From Turritopsis dohrnii (Eukaryota > Cnidaria > Hydrozoa > Anthoathecata > Oceaniidae), in the NCBI GenBank assembly GCA_027922465.2, contig BQMF02000022.1, forward strand, positions 372,001 to 436,000: a stretch of DNA of 64,000 bases. The letters run 5' to 3'. Below are positions 9,961-20,797 of the stretch, piece by piece. The notes below the pieces were generated by a model. The model was not told the DNA's origin and did no database searches. It worked only from the letters and a program-made list of their open reading frames with translations. Numbering within the stretch: position 1 is the first letter of the stretch; each line of letters opens with the position of its first letter. The translations under genes were made by a program, and so were the position numbers.

Positions 9961-12900
9961 ATGTCCAAATCATCAACAAGTCGTTTTGACATAAACATGC
10001 GAGGGAAATATTTTTCCAGAAGATGCTGCACTGCCTTTTTCGGTTTGAATCTCCTGTTATATTTTGTCATCCTAATTTTCCTAACCTTTATAAATACTCG
10101 TTTTGAGCTTATATATATACACACACACCATGGTGAAATCCAAGAGTTTCAATACGATCTTCAAAGGCCAAGAACAACCACAGAACAATGGAAAGAAGTT
10201 AGTCAACAAAGATGTCTTGTACCAAAATTAAATCCCTTTCATGCCGATGCTTTGCGATACCTTTCGTATCGTCACACAAAAAGATGTGAAATGAAACGAT
10301 TTGGTGAAATTCAAAATGGCAGACTTTATATGAACTTAACAAATGTGCACGAGGCATGGTTCAGATACATCAGGAGAAAGACAGATTTTGTTAATGAACT
10401 TTCTGATAGGATATTTTTGCTAAAGCCAGCTCGATTAAAAGAAGGTAAAATAAATTGCCACTTTAAATTTTTTGTGTTGCTATGAATACGGACGTAGATC
10501 ATTGTTTTATGGTCACATAGTTAGTGCAGACTTTCTCGGTTCAAATGCCACACTTTACCTGACCGGCGTTGCTTTACCGACATTACATTACCGACCTACA
10601 CCTTCCTAAGTTTAACTTTTCAACGATTCAAATAGACCTTTTCATGAATTACGTCACTACAAACAACGTCTCGTTTTCAAACTGAATCTTATGACGTTTG
10701 CGCCATTTACAAAGAGAAATGACACCTCAGGAAACATTTTTCACCAAATTCCTTTAGTAAGGCTAAGCACGTATTTACTCAAAAACTTAAAAACGAGGCG
10801 ATGCTTGTAATGACGTAATTCATGAAAAGGTCTATAATTATCGAAAAAATATTATTTGTAATTTTTCTCTATGGCATACACAAACATTATACAAATGTCA
10901 CACTGACATATGCTAACGCTTTGACGAGAAGGTTTGGTTTTTAAGCCTTCCAAATAAGAATAGAACTTTCTTTGCGCAGGAAAAAGAGGCTGTCTTGAAA
11001 TTGCAGACTTCAACCGCGTCGTATATCCAGAAAGTATGACATCAGAATATGATGGGCGTAATAAATATGAATTCGTAAAGCTATCTGTGTTTGAATCATC
11101 ATCTGAGACTTGCACACCAACAAGGAGGTTCTACGTCACAAAAGATAAACATATATTCCACCTCAGTTCCAGTAGATGTCTCATACCACAAGGTAACTAA
11201 TTATTGGTCATGTAACTATTCATAAAATGCAATATTAGTTGCAGTTTTTTTTAGTTTTTTCGGCTTGGAAGATGAGAGGATAGGTAAAAGAGAAAAAATG
11301 TGGCTATACAGTATATGAAACACATACTGGAATAATATGGAACAAATTTGGGAAGATATTTTTTGCCGAGTCATGTGTGTGTGTGTGTGTGTATTGTTTC
11401 AGCCATGTCTGTTTGTGATCAGATTTAAAACATCCATCGATTTCCACAGCTTTCATTCTCTAACATTCTCTGGAGATTTCAGTTTTACTTGTTTGAAGTT
11501 TTGACACGATAAATTTAAGTAAGTACATTTCTATAGAAGAATATCCACTATTTCAATGAAACTGCTCTTCCTCGCAGTGATATTTTTTCATAATCTGCTT
11601 CATGTGCTTACTCTTGATATTTCGTAGGAAATGTATCGAAAAGTCGAATTATTTTATCAAAAAGTAATGAATGTAGCAAAGACATTTCCAAGTTTGATGT
11701 AGTTCACAACCGCTCCATAACCTTTCAGCATCGACAGTCAAAGCTTTGCATTTCGTATTTCCCATTACAAAGGAGTCTGGGACTAGATGACTGCAACCGT
11801 GCTGTTTTCAACCTCGGTTTCCAGAGATTGAAAGGAAAACGTAAGTTTATTCAAAACAGATGACTTGAGCTAAAAAATCACTGCGAAAGAGTGCATTATG
11901 CTCTTCATCGTATTGATCTTTTAACGATTTTTCACACTCTCCATCCATTATTGTTTTACCCCTAAGTACAAGTTTGTTGTCTATTCCAAACACAAATGTT
12001 TTTCATGCCAGCTTCTCACCTTAGAACTCGTTGTGAATAAAAAATTATCTGAAGAACTCATCAGAATTCAAGTACGAAGAAACAATCGCTGGCATGAGGA
12101 ATATCATGCGCATGTACATAAAGCACGAAAACAAAATCCTAAAAGAAAAAAGAAAACAGATGCACTCAATGTATTGCTTCTCATGATCGATTCAACGTCG
12201 AATGCAAATTTTCAGAGACACATGAACAGGACATTCAGATTCTTATCAAAGGATCCGAATACAGTGATCTTGAAGGTAGGACAGACAAAAGTGACTGTTT
12301 CTTCTTAATAATAGGGGAGGCTAACATTTCTCCTCAGTTTTTCAGATCGTTTAGTACATTGTTAGGTCGTAAGGATAGACTCGGTATTCCTTCTTCTTTA
12401 CTGCAAACAAAAAGCGTTCTTTATTTTATAGGGACATACTATCGTGGGAGATGGAACCACTGCTCAATTATGCGCCATGTTGACAGGAATGGAGGAACAT
12501 GAACTTCCAGAAGCACGAAGAAGCGCTAATGGTTCAGAAAAGGTAGATAAGTGGCCGTTCATTTTTAAAGATTTTCAAAGTTATGGATACAGAACATTAT
12601 TTTCCGAGGACGATCCTGTAGTTGGATCATTCAACTATCGACTGAATGGATTTCACAATCCGCCCACATCTGACTACCTGCGCCCAATATGGTTGGAAAT
12701 GGAAAAACGCATACAGAAAGAAGGCTTTTCATGTCCACATGAGTTTCTTTTTGACTATCTGAAAATGTATTTTACAGAACTCAAAGACGATCCAAAATTC
12801 ATGCTCGCAATTATGTCTCATTTGGCGCATCATAATATGAATAGATTATCATTAGCTGATGTCGATGTGCTTGGATTTTATGAATTTTTGGCACGACATC

Positions 12901-13709
12901 ATCATTCCAACAACACTGTTGTTTTTCTATTTGGTGATCATGGACCCAGAGCGTCAGAATTTCGTTCAACAATTCAAGGGAAACTGGAAGAACGTTTGCC
13001 GTTCATGTCAATTACTCTCCCTAATTATTTCCGTCAGCAGTATCCAAATGAAATGAAAAATCTTCGAGAGAATTCTGAAATATTAACATCACATTATGAC
13101 ATCTACGCAACACTTCAGCATTTGATTCAATTTCCTGAGTTACCAAGTAAAAAACGAAAATATGGAAGAAGTTTATTTGAAAACATCCATTCTTTGAATC
13201 GAACGTGTATGGACGCTGGTGTTGAAACACACTGGTGTCCCTGTTTACACTATGAAGAAATATCCCCTGAAAGTAAAATTATAAAAAATATTGCTGCGTA
13301 TGCAATTAATAAGATCAATAGTTTACTATTTATGACGAAACTATCGAATGAACTTTGTACTCCACTTTCACTTAAACAGATTCTTAGAGCTGGTAAAAAG
13401 ATGGTAAATACGCATGTGCAGAGTTTTAATGGAACCGCCAAAAATGAGAAATGTGACTCTTGTGGCGTGAATTATATCAACCAAACTAACACACAGTCTA
13501 CCTATGAGATCGTTTTAAGTGCAGATCCTAGCAACGCACAATATGAAGTCACCGCAGACGTTGTAGAGTATGCAAACAAATCCATTGAAATATCAATAAA
13601 CTCTGATATAAGTCGAACGAACTTTTATGGAAAACAACCGAGTTGTATTGCTGATCGCTATCCTGAATTGAGAAAGTTTTGTTATTGTAAGATATTCGTT
13701 CAAAATTAA
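9961..13709 (+). CDS. DUF229 family membrane protein A (sulfatase-like fold)
   Basis: Five exons joined by GT-AG introns give about 812 residues: 9961-10444, 10980-11192, 11628-11840, 12025-12275, 12432-13709. Phases agree (1,1,1,0) and match the paralog at 36268-39808. A short cytoplasmic tail precedes one signal anchor (residues about 23-43), so it is a type II membrane protein, probably Golgi or cell surface. Exons 2-3 contain spaced Cys and ricin-like blocks (SSSRCLIP, SKLCIS, LGLDDC) suggesting a beta-trefoil lectin-like insert. The DUF229 domain follows: LNVLLLMIDSTS, GHTIVGDG and FLFGDHGPRASE, with the DHG metal-site motif at residues 556-558. DUF229 belongs to the alkaline phosphatase/sulfatase superfamily; its substrate here is unknown. 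The start ATG at 9961 precedes the anchor. About 350 bp near the DHG motif are almost identical to the paralog. Confidence 0.88.
10635..10832. mobile_element. TA-flanked MITE in intron 1 of DUF229 A
   Basis: Inverted ends GACCTTTTCATGAATTACGT and its reverse complement are flanked by TA. The 198-bp element sits wholly inside intron 1 and has no coding content. Confidence 0.7.
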
Positions 13710-14484
13710 TGTAAGCCCACACAAATATTGCATTATCTGGAGAATTTTATTTTTTTGGTAAAAGCAATTTCAGTAACATCAAAAGTTTGCATATTCCTAC
13801 GTCCTCTCAAATATATTTGCTTCTGAAATTGAATAGTACCATGCAGGAAATAAATATAGCTAGTTTTAAGTTTACTTCCATCCTTTGCTCATATTTGGAA
13901 TTTTTGTTAAACACCTTCATAAGATTGCTTGGTAACCAAATTTCGCTTATGTGTATTCTGTTAATTAAAATTTCATAGTCTATTCACTCCCTGTATTCGT
14001 ATTTCTTGAGCAATATCCATTCACGTTTTAGAAACGTCGTGTTTCATTTGTTTGGTCACCGGAAATTTAGTTATGGTCAAATCTCTGTACCTTAGTAATC
14101 AAAGAATAAAAAAAACACATGTTGTCTAAAAGGTATAGGTTTTTCTGCATCATTAGGAAGTATAATGAAGTATAGTGTTCAGTGCATTCAGAGATATGAA
14201 CATACAAACACATACGAACACATATGAACATATGAACACATATGAACACATATGAACATATATGAACATATATGAACATATATGAACATATCTCCGGTGT
14301 ATTAATATTCTTTACCCATTAAATATTTTTCTACACATTTACTCGTGATCCTATCATCTAAACATTTATTTTGGATCAAACTGTTTTGCCTAACATTGAT
14401 TTATTTCATCATATCAATATTTGGAATTCATATGGCGAGCGTCTTTCAGCAGACCATAGTTGATCGTTGTCGTGACAACCTATT
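13710..14484. other. Intergenic sequence with a short tandem repeat
   Basis: No gene is recognised downstream of DUF229 A. About 14199-14292 is a tandem of an ACATATGAAC-like decamer unit with variable length. The surrounding sequence is ordinary AT-rich DNA. Confidence 0.55.
14199..14292. repeat. ACATATGAAC minisatellite
   Basis: About nine imperfect copies of a 9-11 bp unit (ACATATGAAC, ATATATGAAC and variants) lie in direct succession. Confidence 0.8.
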
Positions 14485-14541
14485 TCAACAAAAAGAATTC
14501 TATCAAGATGAAAACACTTGCATTTTTAAAATGATCATTTA
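14450..14541 (+). pseudogene. 5' relic of the acidic-spacer secreted peptide gene family
   Basis: TTCAACAAAAAGAATTCTAT followed by CAAGATGAAAACACTTGC matches the 5' leader and first codons of the peptide genes at 28511 and 32642 (leader ending CTATCAAGATGAAAACTCTTGC). The bases before it (GTTGTCGTGACAAC) also resemble the leaders of those genes. Homology stops after about six codons; no acidic spacer, Lys-Arg site or second exon follows. It is a truncated fifth family member or the edge of a duplication breakpoint. Confidence 0.55.
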
Positions 14542-15988
14542 ATTCATGCAGTGCATACTTATCATGTAATAAGATAGTACCTAACAATTCTCATCGTAAT
14601 CAGTTTGGGTATGATTAATGTTAAAATCATAATTAAAATTCATAGTACTGTCAAACACTGTCAGCTGTTTTAGGGAAAGGTATCCATGAAAAGATTACCA
14701 ATTGGTTTAAAGAAAATGAAAAAAATTGTGATTGGCTGAAATTTTTCTATAATTGATATTCAGGTTGGGAACCAGAACAGAAGAAATTCCCTATTCGAAA
14801 TGTCTTGTCTTTTCCTACATAAGAGTATGTTATTTTAAACAAAACACTAATAAAAGTACTGGAACAACAAAAAATTTGATGGTAAAGATTTGTCAAACGA
14901 ACATTTTGACAAATGTATCTAAGCATTTTTACTACGCACGAGGCAGCATGTATCGAATGATAAAACTCACGAAACTTGCAGTCTCATAATGAATCGATTC
15001 ATTGAATTCCCTCAAGTGAATACACGTTTTTTTTCATAAGGAACCTCTACCTGACTCTGAGCCTGATGCTCCTTATTTACAGTGGCGGATCTAGAGGTAT
15101 GTCGAAATTTGTGTGGGAGAGCATTAGCAAATTATGTTGTATTTTCTCCAAAAGTTTCAACCTCATAGGTCCAAGACGAGTGTCTTATTTTTTTAGCTGC
15201 TTTCCTTCCTCATGGAAATGTGTATATTTGAATCCTGCTTTTTTACACATTTTGTAATACGTATAAATACCTTTAATTTTTGTTTTAAGTAGTTTACATT
15301 TCTTTCTTAATTTAGAAAAGAGATTTTTTATTGTTTCTGAATTCCTTTTTCTTATATTTCAGCCTTCAGCCTGACCAGTTCCTTATTTTTCAAGCTTTTT
15401 TTCAGCTTCAAGTTCCTTACAAGGATGTTCCTTATAAAAAAATAACTTGTCAAAAAACGTCACCGTTATCGTACCTTCTAATCCTTTTTTTAATGGACAT
15501 GAAATTTCGGACGTGGTTTAAGACTATGGTCTAAAAATATTGTTTTGAGGACCTTTATATACACAAAGTGAAAATATACATGAAGAATTGAGAATATATT
15601 TTATCATCTAATATAGGATATACATACAGAAAAAATATCAACATAAGCATTATGTATCCTACACAATCCTTCAGTGCGCTATGCTTTGTAGCAATCTTGA
15701 TCAAACAGTTATAAGTGCACATAACAGTATAACAGAATTGTGGATCTTCCTTGCTGCGATATTTGAAGAAAAAACGTCGAAAAAAAGCAAGGAAAATAGT
15801 ATGATTTTATAAGGAAAAAGTTGTGAATTTTGAACAGAATTTTGAATCCGAAATAAAAGGATATGAATTTTGAAAGAAAGGTGTTATTAAGAAAAAATAT
15901 TTATGAAGGAAAATATTGAAAACAAAATCATTGCATTTGTGAGTCACTGTGCGCAACAAGAATATTAACAAATTATAATTTGATCAAG
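14542..15988. other. Intergenic sequence upstream of peptide gene 1
   Basis: No gene is supported. From about 15590 the sequence is paralogous to the region 26130-26477 upstream of peptide gene 2, so this part likely holds regulatory sequence of the family. A CAGTGGCGGATCTAGAGG motif at about 15079 resembles a transposon end, without a partner that I could find. Confidence 0.45.
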
Positions 15989-16303
15989 ATGAAAACTCTT
16001 GCTTTACTCCTCGTTCTTGGAATGATAGTTGTTTTCAGTTATACTGAATCATTGAATGAAGAAGAGTTTCTGGAAGATGAATGGGATGAAGTTCTTAATG
16101 AGAATGATCGAGAAAAGAGAGACATAAGCAACGAGTTTCAGGTAAACAGAATGAAAAAAATTTACTGGTGCGATATCACTATTGATAAACAAGTATTACT
16201 TACCACTTAAAACAGGTTGGGCAACCAAAGTCCTATTTGAAAATAAGGTTCTTACATATTTTAGGTTAATTTCTTCAGGAGAAGAAGACGATCGGGAAAG
16301 TGA
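15989..16303 (+). CDS. Secreted acidic-spacer/Arg-rich peptide precursor 1
   Basis: Two exons: 15989-16141 and 16265-16303, intron GT-AG of 123 bp in phase 0, giving 63 residues. Exon 1 (51 codons) encodes a signal peptide (MKTLALLLVLGMIVVFSY), an acidic spacer in which 12 of 25 residues are Glu or Asp, and a Lys-Arg site at residues 43-44. Exon 2 encodes a tail with five consecutive Arg and ends Gly-Lys-stop, the usual precursor of a C-terminal amide. The predicted mature peptide is 17 residues. The acceptor at 16263-16264 is shared in position by all four family members. The frame could also open through a downstream acceptor (CTTCAG at 16277), but the short frame is the one conserved in the paralogs. 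Function unknown; the layout fits a cationic host-defence peptide or a neuropeptide. Confidence 0.72.
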
Positions 16304-16789
16304 AAAGACACTATACACACGAAGTAGAAAAAGAAGAAGAAAAGTATCAAGAAGAAAAGGCTGTTTGGATAATTTGAAATTTCTCTAAAATCAATAATCA
16401 TGCAAACTTTATTTTATTCAAGACAAAAATATATTCTTCTTTGGAAATTTTTTGAGTACCGTTTTTCCTCTAATAAACGTCGCCCTCTATTAAACGACAC
16501 ACTTATAGCCGAACATTTAATTGATCTTTAAGAAATTAATGAGGGTAATAAAACCTTAAGTCCACTATAACTTACCTGGTAAAAAACGTTTTCAGAATAA
16601 AAATTATATATTTGGATAAATCTCAAAAAAAGCTTTCTCCAGATATAAAAATATTAAAAACTATTAAAAACTATTCAGCAAAAAAATGCGTTCAAAAACC
16701 TTGGATAAACTTTTTTGATACACACTGTATGATCACGTAAAATGTTGATTTTTCCACATGACCGTGATTATGCTATATACAAGCATACA
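16304..16789. other. 3' flank of peptide gene 1
   Basis: The first 130 bp resemble the 3' region of gene 2 (CATG.AAACT.TATTTTATTCAAG) and are probably 3' UTR. The rest has no recognised feature. Confidence 0.5.
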
Positions 16790-18530
16790 AGCAACCCCTA
16801 TCCTCGCAAGGCACAAAGTGATATCGCCAAGGATAGGGACCGAGAAACAAAAAATAAATAGATAAATAAATAATAAACGTAAATAAATAGAGATCTATAA
16901 CAGTGGTCCGCTGAAACGATTCGAGTCACAAATAAACTTGATAACTATATCTAAAATTTTCCGATTTGTTTTTGTATCGAGTCTAAGATCACCAAATAGA
17001 AGAATCCTACAAAGGAAAACAGGATTAAGCGGAAATAAATGTATACTGAGATTCCGAAGACCGTCTAGCATTGCGAGCCTATCATTTGAGTAGTTCGAGC
17101 AATGCAACAGGAAATGTTCTGTAGTTTCAATTGAATTTGTCCTACAATTACAAAAGGGATCAACTGTGTCATAAAAATTGTGACGAAATTTATGCTCTCT
17201 CAGGTGACTGAACCCAACCCTGAGGCGAGTCAGCAAGATCACTCCTCGGGTGTTTGTTGCCTTGAAGGTGGATTCTCCTTTAGGTCGTACGAATTTGAGA
17301 ATAGCTCATTTGAATCTGGAAATTGAGGGGAGATCACGTATTCGACTATCCAGTTTATTCCACTCAGATACACAAAACGGAAAGAAGGAAGCGCGATATC
17401 GATCAGTCCTTGAATACAACGAGTAAAAGGGAGGTCTTGCTCTAAGGTTTGCTGAAGCTCTATTCAGAGGTGGAAGGTATTCAGATAAATACTGTGGTGC
17501 CATTCCCTTCACAATTTTTCTAGTATAAAAAACAAGTCTTCTAGTATAACGTCTATCACATAAACTCTCGAGACCTAGTTCAGAGTATAGCTTCTCTCTA
17601 GAAGTTCCACGAAAGCAGCCTGTTATTGCAAGACATGCGTTATATTGAATAGCTTCAATCCTTTGAGAAAAAGTAAAGTTTCCTGGATAGTCGTATACGA
17701 TATCCCCGTAGTCTAAATGAGGTCTTACGAAGGCTTTGTATATAGCTAGAAGTGAATCCCTTGGAAGGAACTTGCGAAGTCTATTTATAAGACCAATAAC
17801 TTTGTTGGCCTTTAAAATCTTCTCATTGAGATGACGATCGAAGGCTAGCTTGCTATCCAGAATGAGACCTAAATGTTTTTGAGAATTATGGACGGGAATG
17901 GCAGTGTTATTGAAGCTGACAACAGGGGGGTTTTGAGGATCTAATTTCCTAGAAAAATACACCTCTACCGCTTGTTTGGAAGGGTCAGGATTAAAAGACA
18001 ATTTCCATTGGTGAGCCCACTCACTAATCTTAATTAGGTCACTGTTCAACTCATTCGACGAACGTAATGGATCTAGCACTAAAGAAAATAATGAAGTGTC
18101 ATCAGCAAAAACTTTAGAGGTAGATACCAGAGTATGAGGTAGGTCGTTTATGAAAATAAGAAAGAACAATGGACCCAGAATGGAACCCTGCGGGACTCCA
18201 GCCAAAATCTTCTTCCATTCCGAGACTTGACCATTTAGAACAACTCTTTGGAATCTTCCCCTCAGAAAATCTTCCAGCAAAAGTAGTAGTGAACCAGAAA
18301 TACCATGAGATTTGAGTTTAAATATTAGACCCTCATGCCAGACTTTGTCGAAGGCTTTAGATATGTCCAAGAATATGCCACGAGTATCTAAAGGTGGGTT
18401 AACATCAAAGCCCTTAAAGATGTCATGCGTTATAGATAACAGCTGAAATATACATGAATCACCCTTTCGAAAGCCAGACTGACAAGTTAAAAATAAACCG
18501 TTATCTTCCATATAGCTGTAAATAGCATCA
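16790..18530 (-). pseudogene. 5'-truncated non-LTR retrotransposon (Jockey/CR1-type RT)
   Basis: On the reverse strand two pieces in the same frame (18511-17306 and then to 16895) encode the reverse transcriptase and C-terminal region. RT blocks visible are CQSGFRKGDSC, FLDISKAFDKVWH, AGVPQGSILGPLFFLIFIND and the catalytic FADD. The C-terminal part contains TRLRVGFSHLREHKFRHNF and a Cys/His motif. A single TGA (17306-17308) interrupts the frame after SISRFK; translation would otherwise continue. The 5' side is missing beyond about 18530, typical of incomplete target-primed reverse transcription. The 3' UTR carries a possible stem-loop (GGATAGG pairing with CCTATCC, about 16798-16845). Inactive copy; class assigned by RT style only. 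Confidence 0.85.
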
Positions 18531-19290
18531 TAAAATGACTGGCAAATTCAAAATCAGCAACTTCTAATTGTGCTTTGTAGAAATTTTTATGAATATTGCA
18601 GAACTTTCTAACTTTCGAACTTTGATCCAAATTTGGGGCCCGAATCACCCATTTCTGGTCAAATCTGACAAAATGACTGACAAATTCGAAATCAGCACCT
18701 TTCAAATGTGATCTGTGCAAAATTTCATGAAAATTGAAGAACTTTCGAAAATTGGTCCAAATTTGGCCTAAATTGCCCGATTTTATTCAAACCTGGCAAT
18801 ATCAGGGTCAAATTCGAAATCAGCACCTTTCAAATGTGATCCGTGCAAATTTTTGTGACAATTGAAGAATTTTCGAAATTTGGTCCAAATTTGGCCTAAA
18901 TTGCCCAATTTTAGTCAAACCTAACAAAATCATTGTCAAATTTGAAATCAGCACCTTTCAATTGTGATCCGTGCAAAATTTCATGAAAATTGAAGAACTT
19001 TCGAAATTTGGTCCAAATTTGGCCTAAATTGCCCAATTTTATTCAAACCTGCCAATATCAGGGTCAAATTCGAAATCAGCACCTTTCAAATGTGATCTGT
19101 GTAAATTTTTGTGAAAATTGAAGAACTTTCGAAATTTGGTCCAATTTGGCCTAAATTGCCCAATTTCAGTGAAACCTGGCAAAATCATTGTCAAATTCGA
19201 AATCAGTACCTTTCAATTGTGCTCTGTGCAAATTTTTATGAAAATTGGTCAACTGAAAGTCCCAGTTTGACCAAATTTGCGAATTCGGCA
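18531..19290. repeat. 128-bp tandem satellite array
   Basis: About six head-to-tail copies. A CACCTTTCAA(A/T) landmark recurs at 18695, 18824, 18952, 19080 and 19207 (spacing 129, 128, 128, 127), with a more diverged copy before it near 18558. Each unit contains GAAGAACTTTCGAAATTTGG and CCTAAATTGCCC-type segments. The array begins directly at the truncated 5' end of the adjacent LINE. Confidence 0.88.
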
Positions 19291-19429
19291 ACGATGTCAT
19301 GTAAACGTTGCACGAAAACGTTCATAACTTGGAGTAGTAGCAGTAGGAGGAGGAGGAGAAACCACGGGTATTTTAAATACTTTACTCCACCACGGGTGTC
19401 CTAAAGTTAATAATAGAGATGAAATTAGA

Positions 19430-20505
19430 AAAGAGAGTACCCATGAACAGCAAGTGTATAATATTAAAAATTTAGCTGACCAAGATGTGCTTGGTGATAT
19501 TACTATGGATGAAGCTTCTGATGATGATGCTGACTTTCGCCTTGAAAGGAGGAACGATATCCACTATGATGACAGTGGTAATAGAAATGATATACTTCCC
19601 TCTGTACGATCTGAACCACTGTCTGGATTTGTAGGTGACCCCAAATCTGAGAACTTTGTGCATTTATCTGACAATTTTGATGCCAAAAAGCTCGCTCAAT
19701 TGAAAGAAGAAATTCTTTCATGCATAGATGATGTAGAGCATATTGCGATAGAAAAACGGGAAAGTTTAGTGAAAGCCCTGCAGATGGCCAACTATATTGA
19801 GTTCTGCAAAGAAGTTGAATTAGACCTCACAGATTTGAACACCATTTTGTATGCCACTGCTAAGACAATTGAAAGAAGACTAGGGGTAAAACAGAAGAAG
19901 AAAAGGAAACATAATAAACCCTCTGGCAACAAAGATTGAAAAAGAAATAAAAAGCATGAGAAGTGAAATATCTATTTTGACTGAAATCGAAAACGGAAAT
20001 AACCCTAAAACTAGAAAATCAAGAAAACTCAAGAAAAAATTTAAATTAAAACATCCAAGGGAAATACCATCATTAAAAGAAGAATTGAAACAAAAAATGC
20101 AGGCAAAGGCACACAGATTGAGACGGTTTGAGAAGAGAAGCAAGTTCTTTAGACAAAACAAAATATTTGAGACTGATGCGAAAAGATTCAACAGGGAAAT
20201 AGGAAAAAACCAAGTTAATGTAGAAAGAGTACCAAGCAAAAGTGATATCGAAAATTTCTGGAGTGGGATATGGAGTAAAGAGAAACGTTTTAATGACAGC
20301 GCTGATTGGATTGGTAGAACAACGGAAAAGAATGAGAATATGCAACAGCAAGGTTGAGATAGCTTCACAGTAGAGGAACTGAAAAAAGCATTAACAAAGT
20401 CTCAGAAGTGGAAAAGTCACCAATTTCTGGTTGAATAGCTTGTCCTCATCGCACATGACTCTGGCCAAGCTACTGAACGATGTTGTGGAAAACGCAAACA
20501 AGCAA
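19430..20505 (+). pseudogene. Non-LTR retrotransposon fragment upstream of an RT domain
   Basis: Two overlapping frames (19454-19939 and about 19935-20357) connect across one frameshift near 19930. The first part is acidic; the second is basic with a probable coiled coil (KAHRLRRFEKRSKFFRQNKI) and contains NFWSGIWSKEKRFNDSADWI. After a stop at about 20356, the text continues with ELKKALTKSQKWKS and then a further frame change (KLLNDVVENA). This order of motifs is characteristic of the region before and at the start of the RT in a group of non-LTR retrotransposons in invertebrates. The RT catalytic core is absent. Confident as a retroelement, less certain as to clade. Confidence 0.7.
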
Positions 20506-20514
20506 AATTGTTTG

Positions 20515-20625
20515 CAACACTTGCTGAGAATTATCTTTCCAAGAAAATAAGTAAAGCTTTTTGAAGACATTCTGGTGGTAACAAATCAATTTCTACTACT
20601 TTCCCATGAAATTCATTAAAAATCA
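20515..20625 (-). repeat. Copy of DUF229 3'-flanking repeat
   Basis: Sequence with TTATCTTTCCAAGAAA, GACATTCTGGTGGTAAC and CAATTTCTACTACTTTCCC is paralogous to 25095-25200 and 35385-35472, which lie just beyond the 3' end of DUF229 coding sequence on the reverse strand. Here no coding remnant is attached. Confidence 0.6.
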
Positions 20626-20797
20626 AGTAACTAAGTGATCCACAAACCGTCTACCCGCATCTTATATCTCCTGATTAAACACTGATTTAAAATCAGTCAG
20701 ATCAGTTTCTCAGCTTTTTTTCGCCATTTTTTCCATCATGTTGTTTCGATGTTTCGTTGCATCATTCAAGTCAGGTCGAATCAAAATCACGTAAAGT
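20626..20797. other. Intergenic sequence
   Basis: Nothing recognised. Confidence 0.5.

Noticed and set aside
13250..13441. Reverse-strand hydrophobic frame within DUF229 A
   Set aside because: A shadow of the DUF229 coding exon on the opposite strand.
14067..14279. Reverse-strand frame rich in Tyr, Val, His and Cys
   Set aside because: Produced by translation of the ACATATGAAC minisatellite.
16182..16388. A 68-codon Arg/Lys-rich frame overlapping exon 2 of peptide gene 1
   Set aside because: It opens without an ATG in context, includes intron sequence, and the frame is not kept in the other three family members.
19880..20368. A 162-codon reverse-strand hydrophobic frame
   Set aside because: It is antisense to the lysine-rich retrotransposon fragment; poly-Phe/Leu composition is explained by that.
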